From Opitutia bacterium (GTDB lineage: Bacteria; Verrucomicrobiota; Verrucomicrobiia; Opitutales; Seribacteraceae), in NCBI GenBank assembly GCA_002721705.1, contig PBLJ01000025.1:15116-59517 (forward strand): 44,402 bases of DNA. Reading direction: 5' to 3'. Shown one piece after another: positions 7,951 to 14,892 of the stretch. The translations under genes and the position numbers were made by a program. Positions within the stretch are counted from its first letter, which is position 1, and the number at the start of each line of letters is the position of its first letter. The notes under the pieces are model-generated. The model was given only the letters and a program-made list of their open reading frames with translations. It did not search any database and was not told the DNA's origin.

Positions 7951-8157
7951 TCACTGGGCTGTATCATCCAGTTCCTTGAATCGACCGGACAGTACGAAGA
8001 AGGTTGGTGCCCAGAGACCGACGAATATTCCGAATCTTTCTGCGTGAGCAATCGTTTCCGGAGCGTCTCCCTTGGATAGAATCCATATTGCGATGGATCC
8101 TATGATAGACGCAAACCCGAGCACGAAGCACAGTTTGGATACTTTATTACAATTCAT
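7951..8157 (-). CDS. Small two-helix membrane protein
   Basis: 68-aa protein with two hydrophobic segments (LCFVLGFASIIGSIAIWIL at about residues 9-27 and FGIFVGLWAPTFFVLSGRF near 42-60). The motif AHAERFGIFVGLWAPT between and within them matches a type of small hypothetical inner-membrane protein I have seen in Planctomycetes and Bacteroidetes, so I consider it a real gene. Its function is unknown. A promoter candidate with an exact TGATCC -35 lies 55-84 bases upstream of the ATG, which may place it under the ECF sigma factor encoded next door. It lies upstream of, and in the same direction as, the sigma gene, about 290 bases away. Confidence 0.75.
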   Translation of the reverse strand: MNCNKVSKLCFVLGFASIIGSIAIWILSKGDAPETIAHAERFGIFVGLWAPTFFVLSGRFKELDDTAQ

Positions 8158-8211
8158 GTTTTATTTGTTTTTGATGGTTGATTTTTGAGTTTGTGGAATG
8201 GTTTCAGCAGT

Positions 8212-8241
8212 CTATTACGCCCGCTTGATCTGGTCGGATCA
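8212..8241 (-). promoter_or_regulatory. Candidate ECF-type promoter (TGATCC-N18-TAATAG)
   Basis: On the minus strand TGATCC (8241-8236) is separated by exactly 18 bases from TAATAG (8217-8212). Transcription would start near 8205 and give a leader of about 48 bases before the small membrane protein gene. The layout matches the sigma-E consensus remembered for Rhodobacter singlet-oxygen genes (TGATCC, 18-base spacer, TAAGA-like -10). A similar TGATCC occurs about 40 bases before the SDR start (minus strand, near 1498), and a weaker CGATCC lies before the SOUL gene. Confidence 0.4.
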
Positions 8242-8382
8242 CTTTTTCATCATTCCAACTCGTTGTTCGGTTTGGTGCTGGGGGATACGAACGCTGAGTG
8301 CGTTTGGGTTGGCTTGCGGGCTGGAGCGCCTAGGCCCTTGTTTTCACCAAGTGGAAGTGAGCTCCTGCATCTCTTCTTCCCC

Positions 8383-8405
8383 GCTACCCCTCGGAGTAGC
8401 TTTTT
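8383..8405 (+). terminator. Possible intrinsic terminator (plus strand)
   Basis: The stem GCTAC (8383-8387) / GTAGC (8396-8400), extended by two inner C-G pairs across one mismatch, is followed directly by TTTTT. The orientation is that of a plus-strand terminator, but no plus-strand gene precedes it. Either an unannotated transcript ends here or the structure is fortuitous. Confidence 0.35.
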
Positions 8406-8434
8406 CCGCTTAACTCACCGCATCCGATGCCTTG

Positions 8435-9619
8435 TCAGTCAAGCAAGGTCAAGGGATTGACGCGGGTTTTAAGTGGCATCGCCACGCTTTGGCCACCCAG
8501 TCTGTGCGACTCGAACACGGAACAGGCGAACTCGGCGGTCATGCGTCCCGCTTCCAAGTCGCAAAGGGGTGGGCGATCCTCCTTTATTGCGGCCAGCAGG
8601 TCGCGGGCGGCAGCGACGTGGTTATGAATCGCGCCGCGTATTTCACGTGGTTCCGCTTTGCCCACGCCCGCCGAGGTGACGGGTACCCACTGGCGATCCG
8701 CTTTGGCGGGTTCCCATGGTGAATGAGCCATCAAGTGAACGAGTGGTTCGCGGTCGTTGCGAAGGTCGACGACTCCTTTGTTGCCGATTATTTGGAGGCC
8801 GAAAGCAGCCTCTCGCCGACCGCGATTGCGCACGCTGTCGAAGTAGGCAGTCAATCCATTCGTCATGCGCCAACGAGCATGGAGCTCGTCTCCGGCCAGA
8901 GGACCGAGGCCTTCGTTTCCATCGACGACGTGTTTCTTGGTGACGGGCTGGCCACCTTCCCGCATTTCAGCGGAACAGGACAATGGTTTGCCGGCCAGGT
9001 TGTAAAACAAGTCGAATACGTGCGTGCCTAGTACCCAGAGGTCTTCGCCTCCTCCTCGTCGATCCTCCTTGCCGCGTCCTCGAAGTTCAAGGACGTCGCC
9101 GATCAAGCCGTTTTCCAGTAATTTCTTCAAGACAGGCAGTACGGGATGATAGCGGTTGCGGTGGGCAATCGCCAATTTCGTCCCCGACTTGGAGCAAGCC
9201 TCCGCGATTTGGTCTCCTTCCCGAGGCGAGCGAACAAAAGGCTTTTCGACGTAAATCCCCTTGGCTCCTGCTTCGCAGGCCGCCGTGATCATGGGAACGC
9301 GCTGATCAACGTGCCGTGGGCAAACGGCCACGATTTCCGGTTTTTCCTTTTCCAGCATTTCGCGGAAGTCCGCATACCCCTTGTCCACCTTGAGCTTCTT
9401 TCTTGCCTTTGCCAGGCCGCTTGCATTGCCGTCGGAAACCGCCGCGATGCTTGTCTCGCTCAAAAGGTTCCACACCACGTCGAGTCCATGTCCGAAATTG
9501 CCTCGTCCGGTATGGCCAATCACGCCTACTCGCCAAGTTCGTTTGTTCGCCTGACCTACCAGAGCAGGAGCGGTTGCCAAGGCCAGCGATTGAGCCAAAA
9601 AAGTTCTCCTTGTCGTCAT
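8435..9619 (-). CDS. Tat-exported Gfo/Idh/MocA-family oxidoreductase
   Basis: 394-aa NAD(P)-dependent oxidoreductase; the family acts mostly on sugars and sugar derivatives. The N-terminus is a Tat signal (TTRRTFLAQSLALATAPALVG). The Rossmann domain begins WRVGVIGHTGRGNFG, and the family motif appears as YVEKPFVRSPREGDQI around residue 125. The C-terminal domain carries GTHVFDLFYNLAG, the usual position of a catalytic His. Substrate cannot be deduced. The start ATG 9619 lies inside the stop of the upstream DUF2237 gene (ATGA at 9616-9619), so the two are translationally coupled. Secreted Gfo/Idh proteins are a hallmark of Verrucomicrobia and Planctomycetes, where they probably handle unusual polysaccharide-derived sugars. 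Confidence 0.9.
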   Translation of the reverse strand: MTTRRTFLAQSLALATAPALVGQANKRTWRVGVIGHTGRGNFGHGLDVVWNLLSETSIAAVSDGNASGLAKARKKLKVDKGYADFREMLEKEKPEIVAVCPRHVDQRVPMITAACEAGAKGIYVEKPFVRSPREGDQIAEACSKSGTKLAIAHRNRYHPVLPVLKKLLENGLIGDVLELRGRGKEDRRGGGEDLWVLGTHVFDLFYNLAGKPLSCSAEMREGGQPVTKKHVVDGNEGLGPLAGDELHARWRMTNGLTAYFDSVRNRGRREAAFGLQIIGNKGVVDLRNDREPLVHLMAHSPWEPAKADRQWVPVTSAGVGKAEPREIRGAIHNHVAAARDLLAAIKEDRPPLCDLEAGRMTAEFACSVFESHRLGGQSVAMPLKTRVNPLTLLD

Positions 9620-10002
9620 TTTGTCTTGGCGGCGTACGCCTCGAGGTTTTCCAGCTCGATGATCTCGAGGGCGCTTTGCTCGCTCGATTCCAATTTGACT
9701 TGGGGCGCCATGTCGGCCTCGAAAGCTTCCTGCCAGCGGGCGGCGCAAAGGCACCAGCAATCGCCTTCCTTTAGGCCAGGGAATTGGTATTGCGGGATCG
9801 GGGTACTGAGGTCGTTGCCCGCCATCTTGCTGAAGGCGAGAAACTTGTCCGTCATCACGGTGCACACGACGTGACGGCCGTGGTCGTTTTCATCGGTCTC
9901 ACAAGATCCGTTGCGGAACCAACCCGTCTTTAATTTGTTGCAACAGGGTTCCAGGGGCTTGCCCAAGACGTTGAGTGGGCCTTTTTTTATTGGAGCGATC
10001 AT
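9616..10002 (-). CDS. DUF2237 family protein
   Basis: 128-aa cytosolic protein matching the whole DUF2237 (COG3651) family. The conserved elements are NVLGKPLEPCC, GWFRNGSCET, the block HGRHVVCTVMTDKFLAFSK then GNDLSTP, and FPGLKEGDCWCLCAARWQEA. The many conserved Cys and His suggest a metal or thiol role, but the function is not known. It overlaps the following Gfo/Idh gene by 4 bases and diverges from the dehydrogenase gene starting at 10066. The length is normal for the family. Confidence 0.92.
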   Translation of the reverse strand: MIAPIKKGPLNVLGKPLEPCCNKLKTGWFRNGSCETDENDHGRHVVCTVMTDKFLAFSKMAGNDLSTPIPQYQFPGLKEGDCWCLCAARWQEAFEADMAPQVKLESSEQSALEIIELENLEAYAAKTK

Positions 10003-10065
10003 TTCTTGATAAAGGGATCAAAGGCGCTTGCCGACAAGCGTGAAAATCCTTTTGTGGAAGCTTCC

Positions 10066-11022
10066 ATGAGCCTAGATAAACCAGACGTTCTGTTCGCTCG
10101 CCCTTTGTACAGTTATTCCCTGGACGAGGTAGCGGGGTTTTGTTCAGCCCACAAGCTATGGGAGGCGGAGGATGAGAATGTCCTCCTTGCAAGGATTGCC
10201 CGGACCTGTAGGGCGGCGGTCACTCGAGCCGTTTTCACGGAGGCTTGGATGGACCGACTTCCCGAGCTCGGAATCATCGCGGTTTGCGGGGTCGGGTATG
10301 AGGGCGTGGACGTCGAAGCTGCTACCAAGCGTGGCATTCTGGTAACGAATACCCCGGACGTCTTGACCGAGGAAGTGGCCGATTACGGAGTGGCTTTGCT
10401 TTTGGCGGCGGCTCGTCGGATCGTGGCGGGCGATCGCTACGTTCGCCAAGGTCGATGGCCCAAGGAAGGAGCCATGGCTTACGGACAGCGTTTCCATGGC
10501 AAACGCCTCGGCGTGCTTGGCTTGGGTCGCATTGGCATGGCCATCGCTCGTCGTTGCGAGGCATTCGGGATGGAAATTGGCTACCATAATCGCAACCAGC
10601 GCAACGACGTTTCCCATTCGTATTTCGAGGATGCCGTGGCTTTGGGAAATTGGGCGGACTATTTCATCGTGATTACCCCGGGAGGGGAGGGTACGCGCCA
10701 CCTTGTCGATGCCGCGGTCATGAACGCCATCGGGCCGGAAGGTATCTTGGTCAACGTCGGTCGCGGACCCACGGTGGACGACGAGGCCCTTGTCCTCGCG
10801 TTACGCGAAGGTCGCCTCGGAATGGCCGCGCTCGACGTGTTCGCCGACGAACCCAACGCGCCGGAGGATTTTTTCGCATTGGAAGACAAGTTGATTCTGC
10901 AACCGCATCAGGCGAGCGCCACCCACGACACGCGCCGCGCCATGTCCCAGTTGTGCATGGACAACGTGCGAGCTTTTCTAGATGGTTCCAAGCCCCTCAC
11001 TCTCGTTCCCGAGTCCGAATAG
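10066..11022 (+). CDS. D-isomer-specific 2-hydroxyacid dehydrogenase (hydroxypyruvate/glyoxylate reductase-like)
   Basis: 318-aa NAD(P)-dependent dehydrogenase reducing 2-keto acids such as hydroxypyruvate or glyoxylate; cytosolic. The nucleotide-binding motif is LGVLGLGRIGMAIARR. The catalytic set is complete: Arg in VNVGRGPTVDDEALV, Glu in LDVFADEPNAPEDF, His in LILQPHQASATH. The substrate-binding loop ITPGGEGTRHLV replaces the more usual LxxPxxxxT. ATG 10066 was chosen because it has a GGAAG ribosome site 6 bases upstream and starts the family-typical strand (PDVLFARPL). It is divergent from DUF2237 (63-base gap) and only 4 bases before the PQQ propeller gene. Confidence 0.92.
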   Translation: MSLDKPDVLFARPLYSYSLDEVAGFCSAHKLWEAEDENVLLARIARTCRAAVTRAVFTEAWMDRLPELGIIAVCGVGYEGVDVEAATKRGILVTNTPDVLTEEVADYGVALLLAAARRIVAGDRYVRQGRWPKEGAMAYGQRFHGKRLGVLGLGRIGMAIARRCEAFGMEIGYHNRNQRNDVSHSYFEDAVALGNWADYFIVITPGGEGTRHLVDAAVMNAIGPEGILVNVGRGPTVDDEALVLALREGRLGMAALDVFADEPNAPEDFFALEDKLILQPHQASATHDTRRAMSQLCMDNVRAFLDGSKPLTLVPESE

Positions 11023-11026
11023 CCTC

Positions 11027-12292
11027 ATGAAAAAATGCAGTAAACCAATCTTCTTCCTTTTCTTTCTGGCCTGTCTTTTTCCAGGCTTCACGACTTTTGG
11101 GCAAAAGTTTCCCGAGGCGGGTGATTGGCCGTGGTGGCGGGGCCCTTCCTTCGACGGGGTGGCGACTTCGGGGCAAAAGCTTCCCACCTCCTGGAGCGCG
11201 GCGCAGAACGTGATATGGAAGACGCCTGTTCCCGGGCGGGGGCACGGTACACCCATCGTAGTTGGCAACCAAGTGGTTCTCGTCACTTCGGATGAAGCCA
11301 AGCAGACCCAGACTGTCCTTTGTCACGATCGGGCGTCCGGGAAATTGCTTTGGCGGACTCTTGTTCACCAAGGCAAATTCATGAGGCGAAACAAGAAGGC
11401 CTCGCAGGCTTCCTCGACTCCGGCCTGCGACGGCGAACGTTTTTACGTCAATTTCGCCAACGGTGGCGGAGCCTACACCACGGCCCTCGATCGCGACGGC
11501 AAAATCGTCTGGCAAACGAAAGTGACCGACTACGTCGTGCACCAGGCCTACGGTTCTTCTCCTGCGATCTACCAGGACTTGGTGCTGGTGACCGCAGACA
11601 ACAAGAAAGCCGGTGTGGTCGCGGCCTTGGATCGCAAAACGGGAAACGTTGCTTGGAAAGTGAAGCGTCCGAAAAAACCCAATTACCCGTCGCCCGTGGT
11701 ACTCAAGGTTGCCGGTCGCGAACAACTCGTCGTCACAGGATGCGACCTCGTGACCAGCTTGGATCCATCGACGGGCAAAAAGCTCTGGGAGATTCCGGGA
11801 GCGACCACCGAGTGCGTAACCACTACGGTTACCGATGGGCTGCACGTCTACAGCAGCGGGGGATACCCCAAGAACCACGTTTCGGCTGTTCGGGCGGATG
11901 GTTCGGGCAAGGTCGCTTGGCGCAACAACGTGCGAGTCTACGTTCCGTCCATGATCGTGAGAGACGGTTACCTCTATGGTATAGCGGACGCGGGAATTGC
12001 CTATTGCTGGAAAAGCGACACCGGCGAAGAGAAATGGAAAGGGCGTCTCGGCGGCACCTTCAGCGCTTCGCTCACCTTGTCAGGCGACCATCTTTACGCC
12101 GCGAACGAGGCGGGCGAATGTTTTGTCTTCGAGGCCAGTCCCAAGGGATTCAATTTGATTGCGAAAAACCAGCTTGGCGACGAGATATTCGCCACTCCCG
12201 TGATTTGCGGGGATCGCCTTTACCAGCGGGTGGCGCATCGCGATGGTTCCAAGAGACAGGAGATGCTCTATTGCATCGGAATGGCTCGCTAG
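11027..12292 (+). CDS. Secreted PQQ-like beta-propeller protein
   Basis: 421-aa exported protein. The signal peptide (MKKCSKPIFFLFFLACLFPGFTTFGQ) is followed by the opening DWPWWRGPSFDGVATSGQKL, typical of Verrucomicrobial/Planctomycetal PQQ-binding-like propellers. Several blade motifs follow (NVIWKTPVPGRGHG, GKLLWRTLVHQG, GKIVWQTKVTD, GNVAWKVKRP, GKKLWEIPG). No catalytic residues of quinoprotein alcohol dehydrogenases are evident. It starts 4 bases after the 2-hydroxyacid dehydrogenase gene, so they probably form one transcript, though a shared pathway is not obvious. It is longer in its blade set than the lipoprotein paralogue at 1603-2943 and lacks a lipobox. Confidence 0.9.
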   Translation: MKKCSKPIFFLFFLACLFPGFTTFGQKFPEAGDWPWWRGPSFDGVATSGQKLPTSWSAAQNVIWKTPVPGRGHGTPIVVGNQVVLVTSDEAKQTQTVLCHDRASGKLLWRTLVHQGKFMRRNKKASQASSTPACDGERFYVNFANGGGAYTTALDRDGKIVWQTKVTDYVVHQAYGSSPAIYQDLVLVTADNKKAGVVAALDRKTGNVAWKVKRPKKPNYPSPVVLKVAGREQLVVTGCDLVTSLDPSTGKKLWEIPGATTECVTTTVTDGLHVYSSGGYPKNHVSAVRADGSGKVAWRNNVRVYVPSMIVRDGYLYGIADAGIAYCWKSDTGEEKWKGRLGGTFSASLTLSGDHLYAANEAGECFVFEASPKGFNLIAKNQLGDEIFATPVICGDRLYQRVAHRDGSKRQEMLYCIGMAR

Positions 12293-12381
12293 GGCGGAGT
12301 GATAGGAGAGCGTTGTGACTTTTGGCTTCCTCATCATATTTCATTTGGAATTTCATTTCTTGATAGTATTAGTCTGACGAC

Positions 12382-13230
12382 ATGAAGAAAGTAGTGATTG
12401 CTCTGACTGTTACTCTATTCTTATTAGGGTGTGATGGCGATAAGTTAGAAGAACGACAAAGCTTCGAACAACAGTTCAACCAAGCGAAAGAGCTGTTCCA
12501 AAATGGTCAGTATGCCAAAGCTGAATCCATCATGCTCAAAGTGCTGGATGGATTTCAAGGCCTTCCTGATTCAGCAAAGGATAAGGAAGCCCATGTCCGT
12601 TACATAGGTTTGTTGGCTGAAATTTCTTTAGAGTCAGGCGAGGGCGATCCAATAGGTTATGCAAATGAAATCCTGTCGCTATCAGATGAAGGTGAAGACG
12701 AAGCTTTTGCCTACAAAGTTTTAGGGCACGGCTATTTCAATTTGGAGTTATTTAAGAAGGCTCAAGAGTTTTTTGAGAAAGCTCTACCCCTTTCTCTTGA
12801 AGCCTACGGACCAAGTCATCTGGAAGTCGCCGAGCTTTACCTATTTATTGGTAATTCTATTTTAGGTGATTTCGACTCTCCGGAAAATTTGCAGAATCTG
12901 ATATCTGGTTTCAGCAGAGAAAAAACAGAAGATTACGACAAAAGTTGGAATGCCATAGTAGAGAAAAGTTTCGTTGCAAAAAAGTTTTTCAACAAGTGCT
13001 TGGAAATCACGGAAGTTAAAACTAACTCGGAGGATGCTCGATTATTCTCGATAGCCGCCTACGTAGGTCTTGGCAAAGCTTGCTATTTTTCGCAGGAAAA
13101 ACGGGAAGGGAAGCAGCACTTCAATCAGGCTGAACGACTACTTGAAAATGAACTTGCTCTTGATCCGAACAATGAAGGACTGTTGATTTTCAAGCAACTG
13201 CTCGATCTTCAACTGCTGATCTTTAACTGA
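12382..13230 (+). CDS. TPR-repeat lipoprotein, AT-rich
   Basis: 282-aa lipoprotein: a signal with lipobox LFLLGC (residues 12-17), then tetratricopeptide-type helical repeats. Clear units are FNQAKELFQNGQYAKAESIMLKVL, AYKVLGHGYFNLELFKKAQEFFEKAL, and the C-terminal GLGKACYFSQEKREGKQHFNQAERLLE. TPRs mediate protein-protein contacts; no partner is evident. Base composition is visibly more AT-rich than the flanking genes, with many TTA, GAA and AAA codons, which suggests a different origin. It is a single-gene unit between the PQQ gene (gap 89 bases) and a convergent gene ending at 13372. Confidence 0.82.
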   Translation: MKKVVIALTVTLFLLGCDGDKLEERQSFEQQFNQAKELFQNGQYAKAESIMLKVLDGFQGLPDSAKDKEAHVRYIGLLAEISLESGEGDPIGYANEILSLSDEGEDEAFAYKVLGHGYFNLELFKKAQEFFEKALPLSLEAYGPSHLEVAELYLFIGNSILGDFDSPENLQNLISGFSREKTEDYDKSWNAIVEKSFVAKKFFNKCLEITEVKTNSEDARLFSIAAYVGLGKACYFSQEKREGKQHFNQAERLLENELALDPNNEGLLIFKQLLDLQLLIFN

Positions 13231-13371
13231 ACCCGTAGCCCGACCCTTTACATAAAAGAGCTTCTCGGGACGACTGGTTCCCATGTGGTTAGTTCTTCAA
13301 CTTACGGAAAGATAACAGGATTGAGGTTTATTGCATGCAGTGCTGCTCGTGATAACATAAGAGGTCGCGGT

Positions 13372-14892
13372 TTATTCCACCTGATCCTCCTCCTTTTCCT
13401 CTTCCCCTTCTTCTTCCTTCTTCGGTTCCTTCGGCTTGACCGTGAGGTGTATCCAAGGCGTTTCGTTCACGAGGTATTCGCCGCGGGACTTGGCGTCTTG
13501 GAACGAGTACTTGGCGAATTGTTGCTTGCCATCCGGTTCTTCGGAAATGCGTAGGCGGAAAGTGTGGTTGGTCGGAGCGGCGTCCATGCTTGCTCGCAGG
13601 ACAAGGGTAGCGTCCTTGGCTTTGCCGGTGGCGTTTGCGTCTTCCAGGGCGATCCCCTCGGGAAGGTCGGCAATTTCCATTTTCAGCGGCGCATCATGGC
13701 CGTTTCGTCGGTCGAGCTTGAGTTTTAACTCGATCGTTCCATTTGTTTCCAGAAGGTAAGTTTGCTTGTCCATGGTCACTCTTACTTCAGGTTCCGGTTT
13801 GCTGATTGCCAAGCGGTAGCGCATGGATGGTCCGCCCCGGTTGAATCGGTCCCAAACTCGGATGGTGTAGTTGCCATCCTCAGGCATGGAAGAGGATTGA
13901 TATGCAGGATCCCTCGTTGGCTTCACGTCGTCCACTTCCTTGATGAGGACGCCGTTGGGTCGTTCCAAGGCAAAGACTGGATCCGTGGGCAGACGGAGGT
14001 TGTGGGCGTCCACGCGAAAGCGCCATGACGAACCCTTCTTGGCCTCGAAAAGATAACGGTCGACTTCTCCTCTTTGAGAAAGTGCCCCCTCCACGCTCCC
14101 CGGCGCCTTGATGCGCCGGCTTCCGTTTTCGTCGGCAAGTTGCCATTCCTTTTGGTCGGCTTCGATTTGGAGTGGTTCCGCCTTGCCGAGCGAGAGGTGC
14201 AGGCGATAGACGGCTGAGTCCGATCCCGAAAATATGATGGCGGTGGCGGCGGGATGCCCCACCGCGAAGATCTGCAAGACATGAGGACCCGATTGGGTGG
14301 CTTGGTATACTAGATGGGGATCCAAATTATGGGAGTCGCTGGCAAGAGCGACTTCATACCCTTTGGGGCCACGCAGGCTGAGGAAGGGATCAATCAGCGA
14401 GCCTAGGGCGTAGGCATCCGTCCGCGCGACCAAGGTTTGTCCTTTCTCAAGCGGAATGCGGAAAAAGTCCGAGTCTTCTTTCTTGAGTATGCCGTTTACC
14501 ACGTAACCCGCGCTGCTGGCGTTCAAGTCCTGAGCTTTGACTGGTTGATCATTTGGCTCGATTTCCTGGATTTCGGCTCTTGTCGACACGATGAATGGTT
14601 TGGCAAGGGATGAACCGTTGGCGTCGAAGAGTCTGATGAGGGCGGGCCTAGCTTCCGCTCTTGGGTCGATCGTGATCTTGATCTCACCTTTTTTTTCAGT
14701 GGTCTCGATATGCAATCCTTCGTGGTCCGACCAAACCTTTGGTGGCCAGGTCTTGAATTTTCCAATTGCCTTTACCTCGATGGTCTCGCCTTGGGCTCCA
14801 CCTGCAGGAAAGAGTGCGTCTAGTTCCGGGGGATCGGCCTGAGCAAGGTTATGGGAGAAAAGAAACCCAAGGAGCGGGGCGTACCGGAACAT
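13372..14892 (-). CDS. Secreted pre-peptidase/Ig-like domain protein of the DUF1501 operon
   Basis: 506-aa exported protein (signal MFRYAPLLGFLFSHNLAQA). It begins ELDALFPAGGAQGETIEV, the standard opening of large secreted PVC-group proteins that accompany DUF1501/DUF1553 genes. Two pre-peptidase C-terminal (PPC)-like units follow, recognisable by EIEPNDQPVKAQDLNASSAGYVVNGIL with DSDFFRIPLEKGQTLVAR, and by RGEVDRYLFEAKKGSSWRFRVDA with DGNYTIRVWD. The last ~20 residues are an acidic/lysine tail (Glu/Lys repeats). No peptidase domain is present. Its ATG overlaps the stop of the DUF1501 gene by one base (TAATG), so it is the third gene of that operon. The role is unknown and the protein is presumably periplasmic or surface-bound. 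Confidence 0.85.
   Translation of the reverse strand: MFRYAPLLGFLFSHNLAQADPPELDALFPAGGAQGETIEVKAIGKFKTWPPKVWSDHEGLHIETTEKKGEIKITIDPRAEARPALIRLFDANGSSLAKPFIVSTRAEIQEIEPNDQPVKAQDLNASSAGYVVNGILKKEDSDFFRIPLEKGQTLVARTDAYALGSLIDPFLSLRGPKGYEVALASDSHNLDPHLVYQATQSGPHVLQIFAVGHPAATAIIFSGSDSAVYRLHLSLGKAEPLQIEADQKEWQLADENGSRRIKAPGSVEGALSQRGEVDRYLFEAKKGSSWRFRVDAHNLRLPTDPVFALERPNGVLIKEVDDVKPTRDPAYQSSSMPEDGNYTIRVWDRFNRGGPSMRYRLAISKPEPEVRVTMDKQTYLLETNGTIELKLKLDRRNGHDAPLKMEIADLPEGIALEDANATGKAKDATLVLRASMDAAPTNHTFRLRISEEPDGKQQFAKYSFQDAKSRGEYLVNETPWIHLTVKPKEPKKEEEGEEEKEEDQVE

Larger units (their letters stand above)
8158..8434. other. Intergenic stretch between small membrane protein and Gfo/Idh gene
   Basis: No convincing protein-coding frame in 277 bases. 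Contents noted: the TGATCC-N18-TAATAG promoter candidate on the minus strand, and a hairpin plus T run on the plus strand at 8383-8405. Short open frames exist on the plus strand but have no recognisable protein-like features. Confidence 0.45.

Noticed and set aside
9146..9874. A 242-codon plus-strand frame over the Gfo/Idh and DUF2237 genes
   Set aside because: Antisense to two genes with strong family motifs; no domain character.
10997..11878. A 293-codon minus-strand frame over the PQQ gene
   Set aside because: Antisense shadow, no start context or family likeness.
11320..12318. A 332-codon frame within the PQQ gene on the same strand
   Set aside because: Arg/Ser-rich frame-shifted reading of the PQQ propeller gene; no protein family features.
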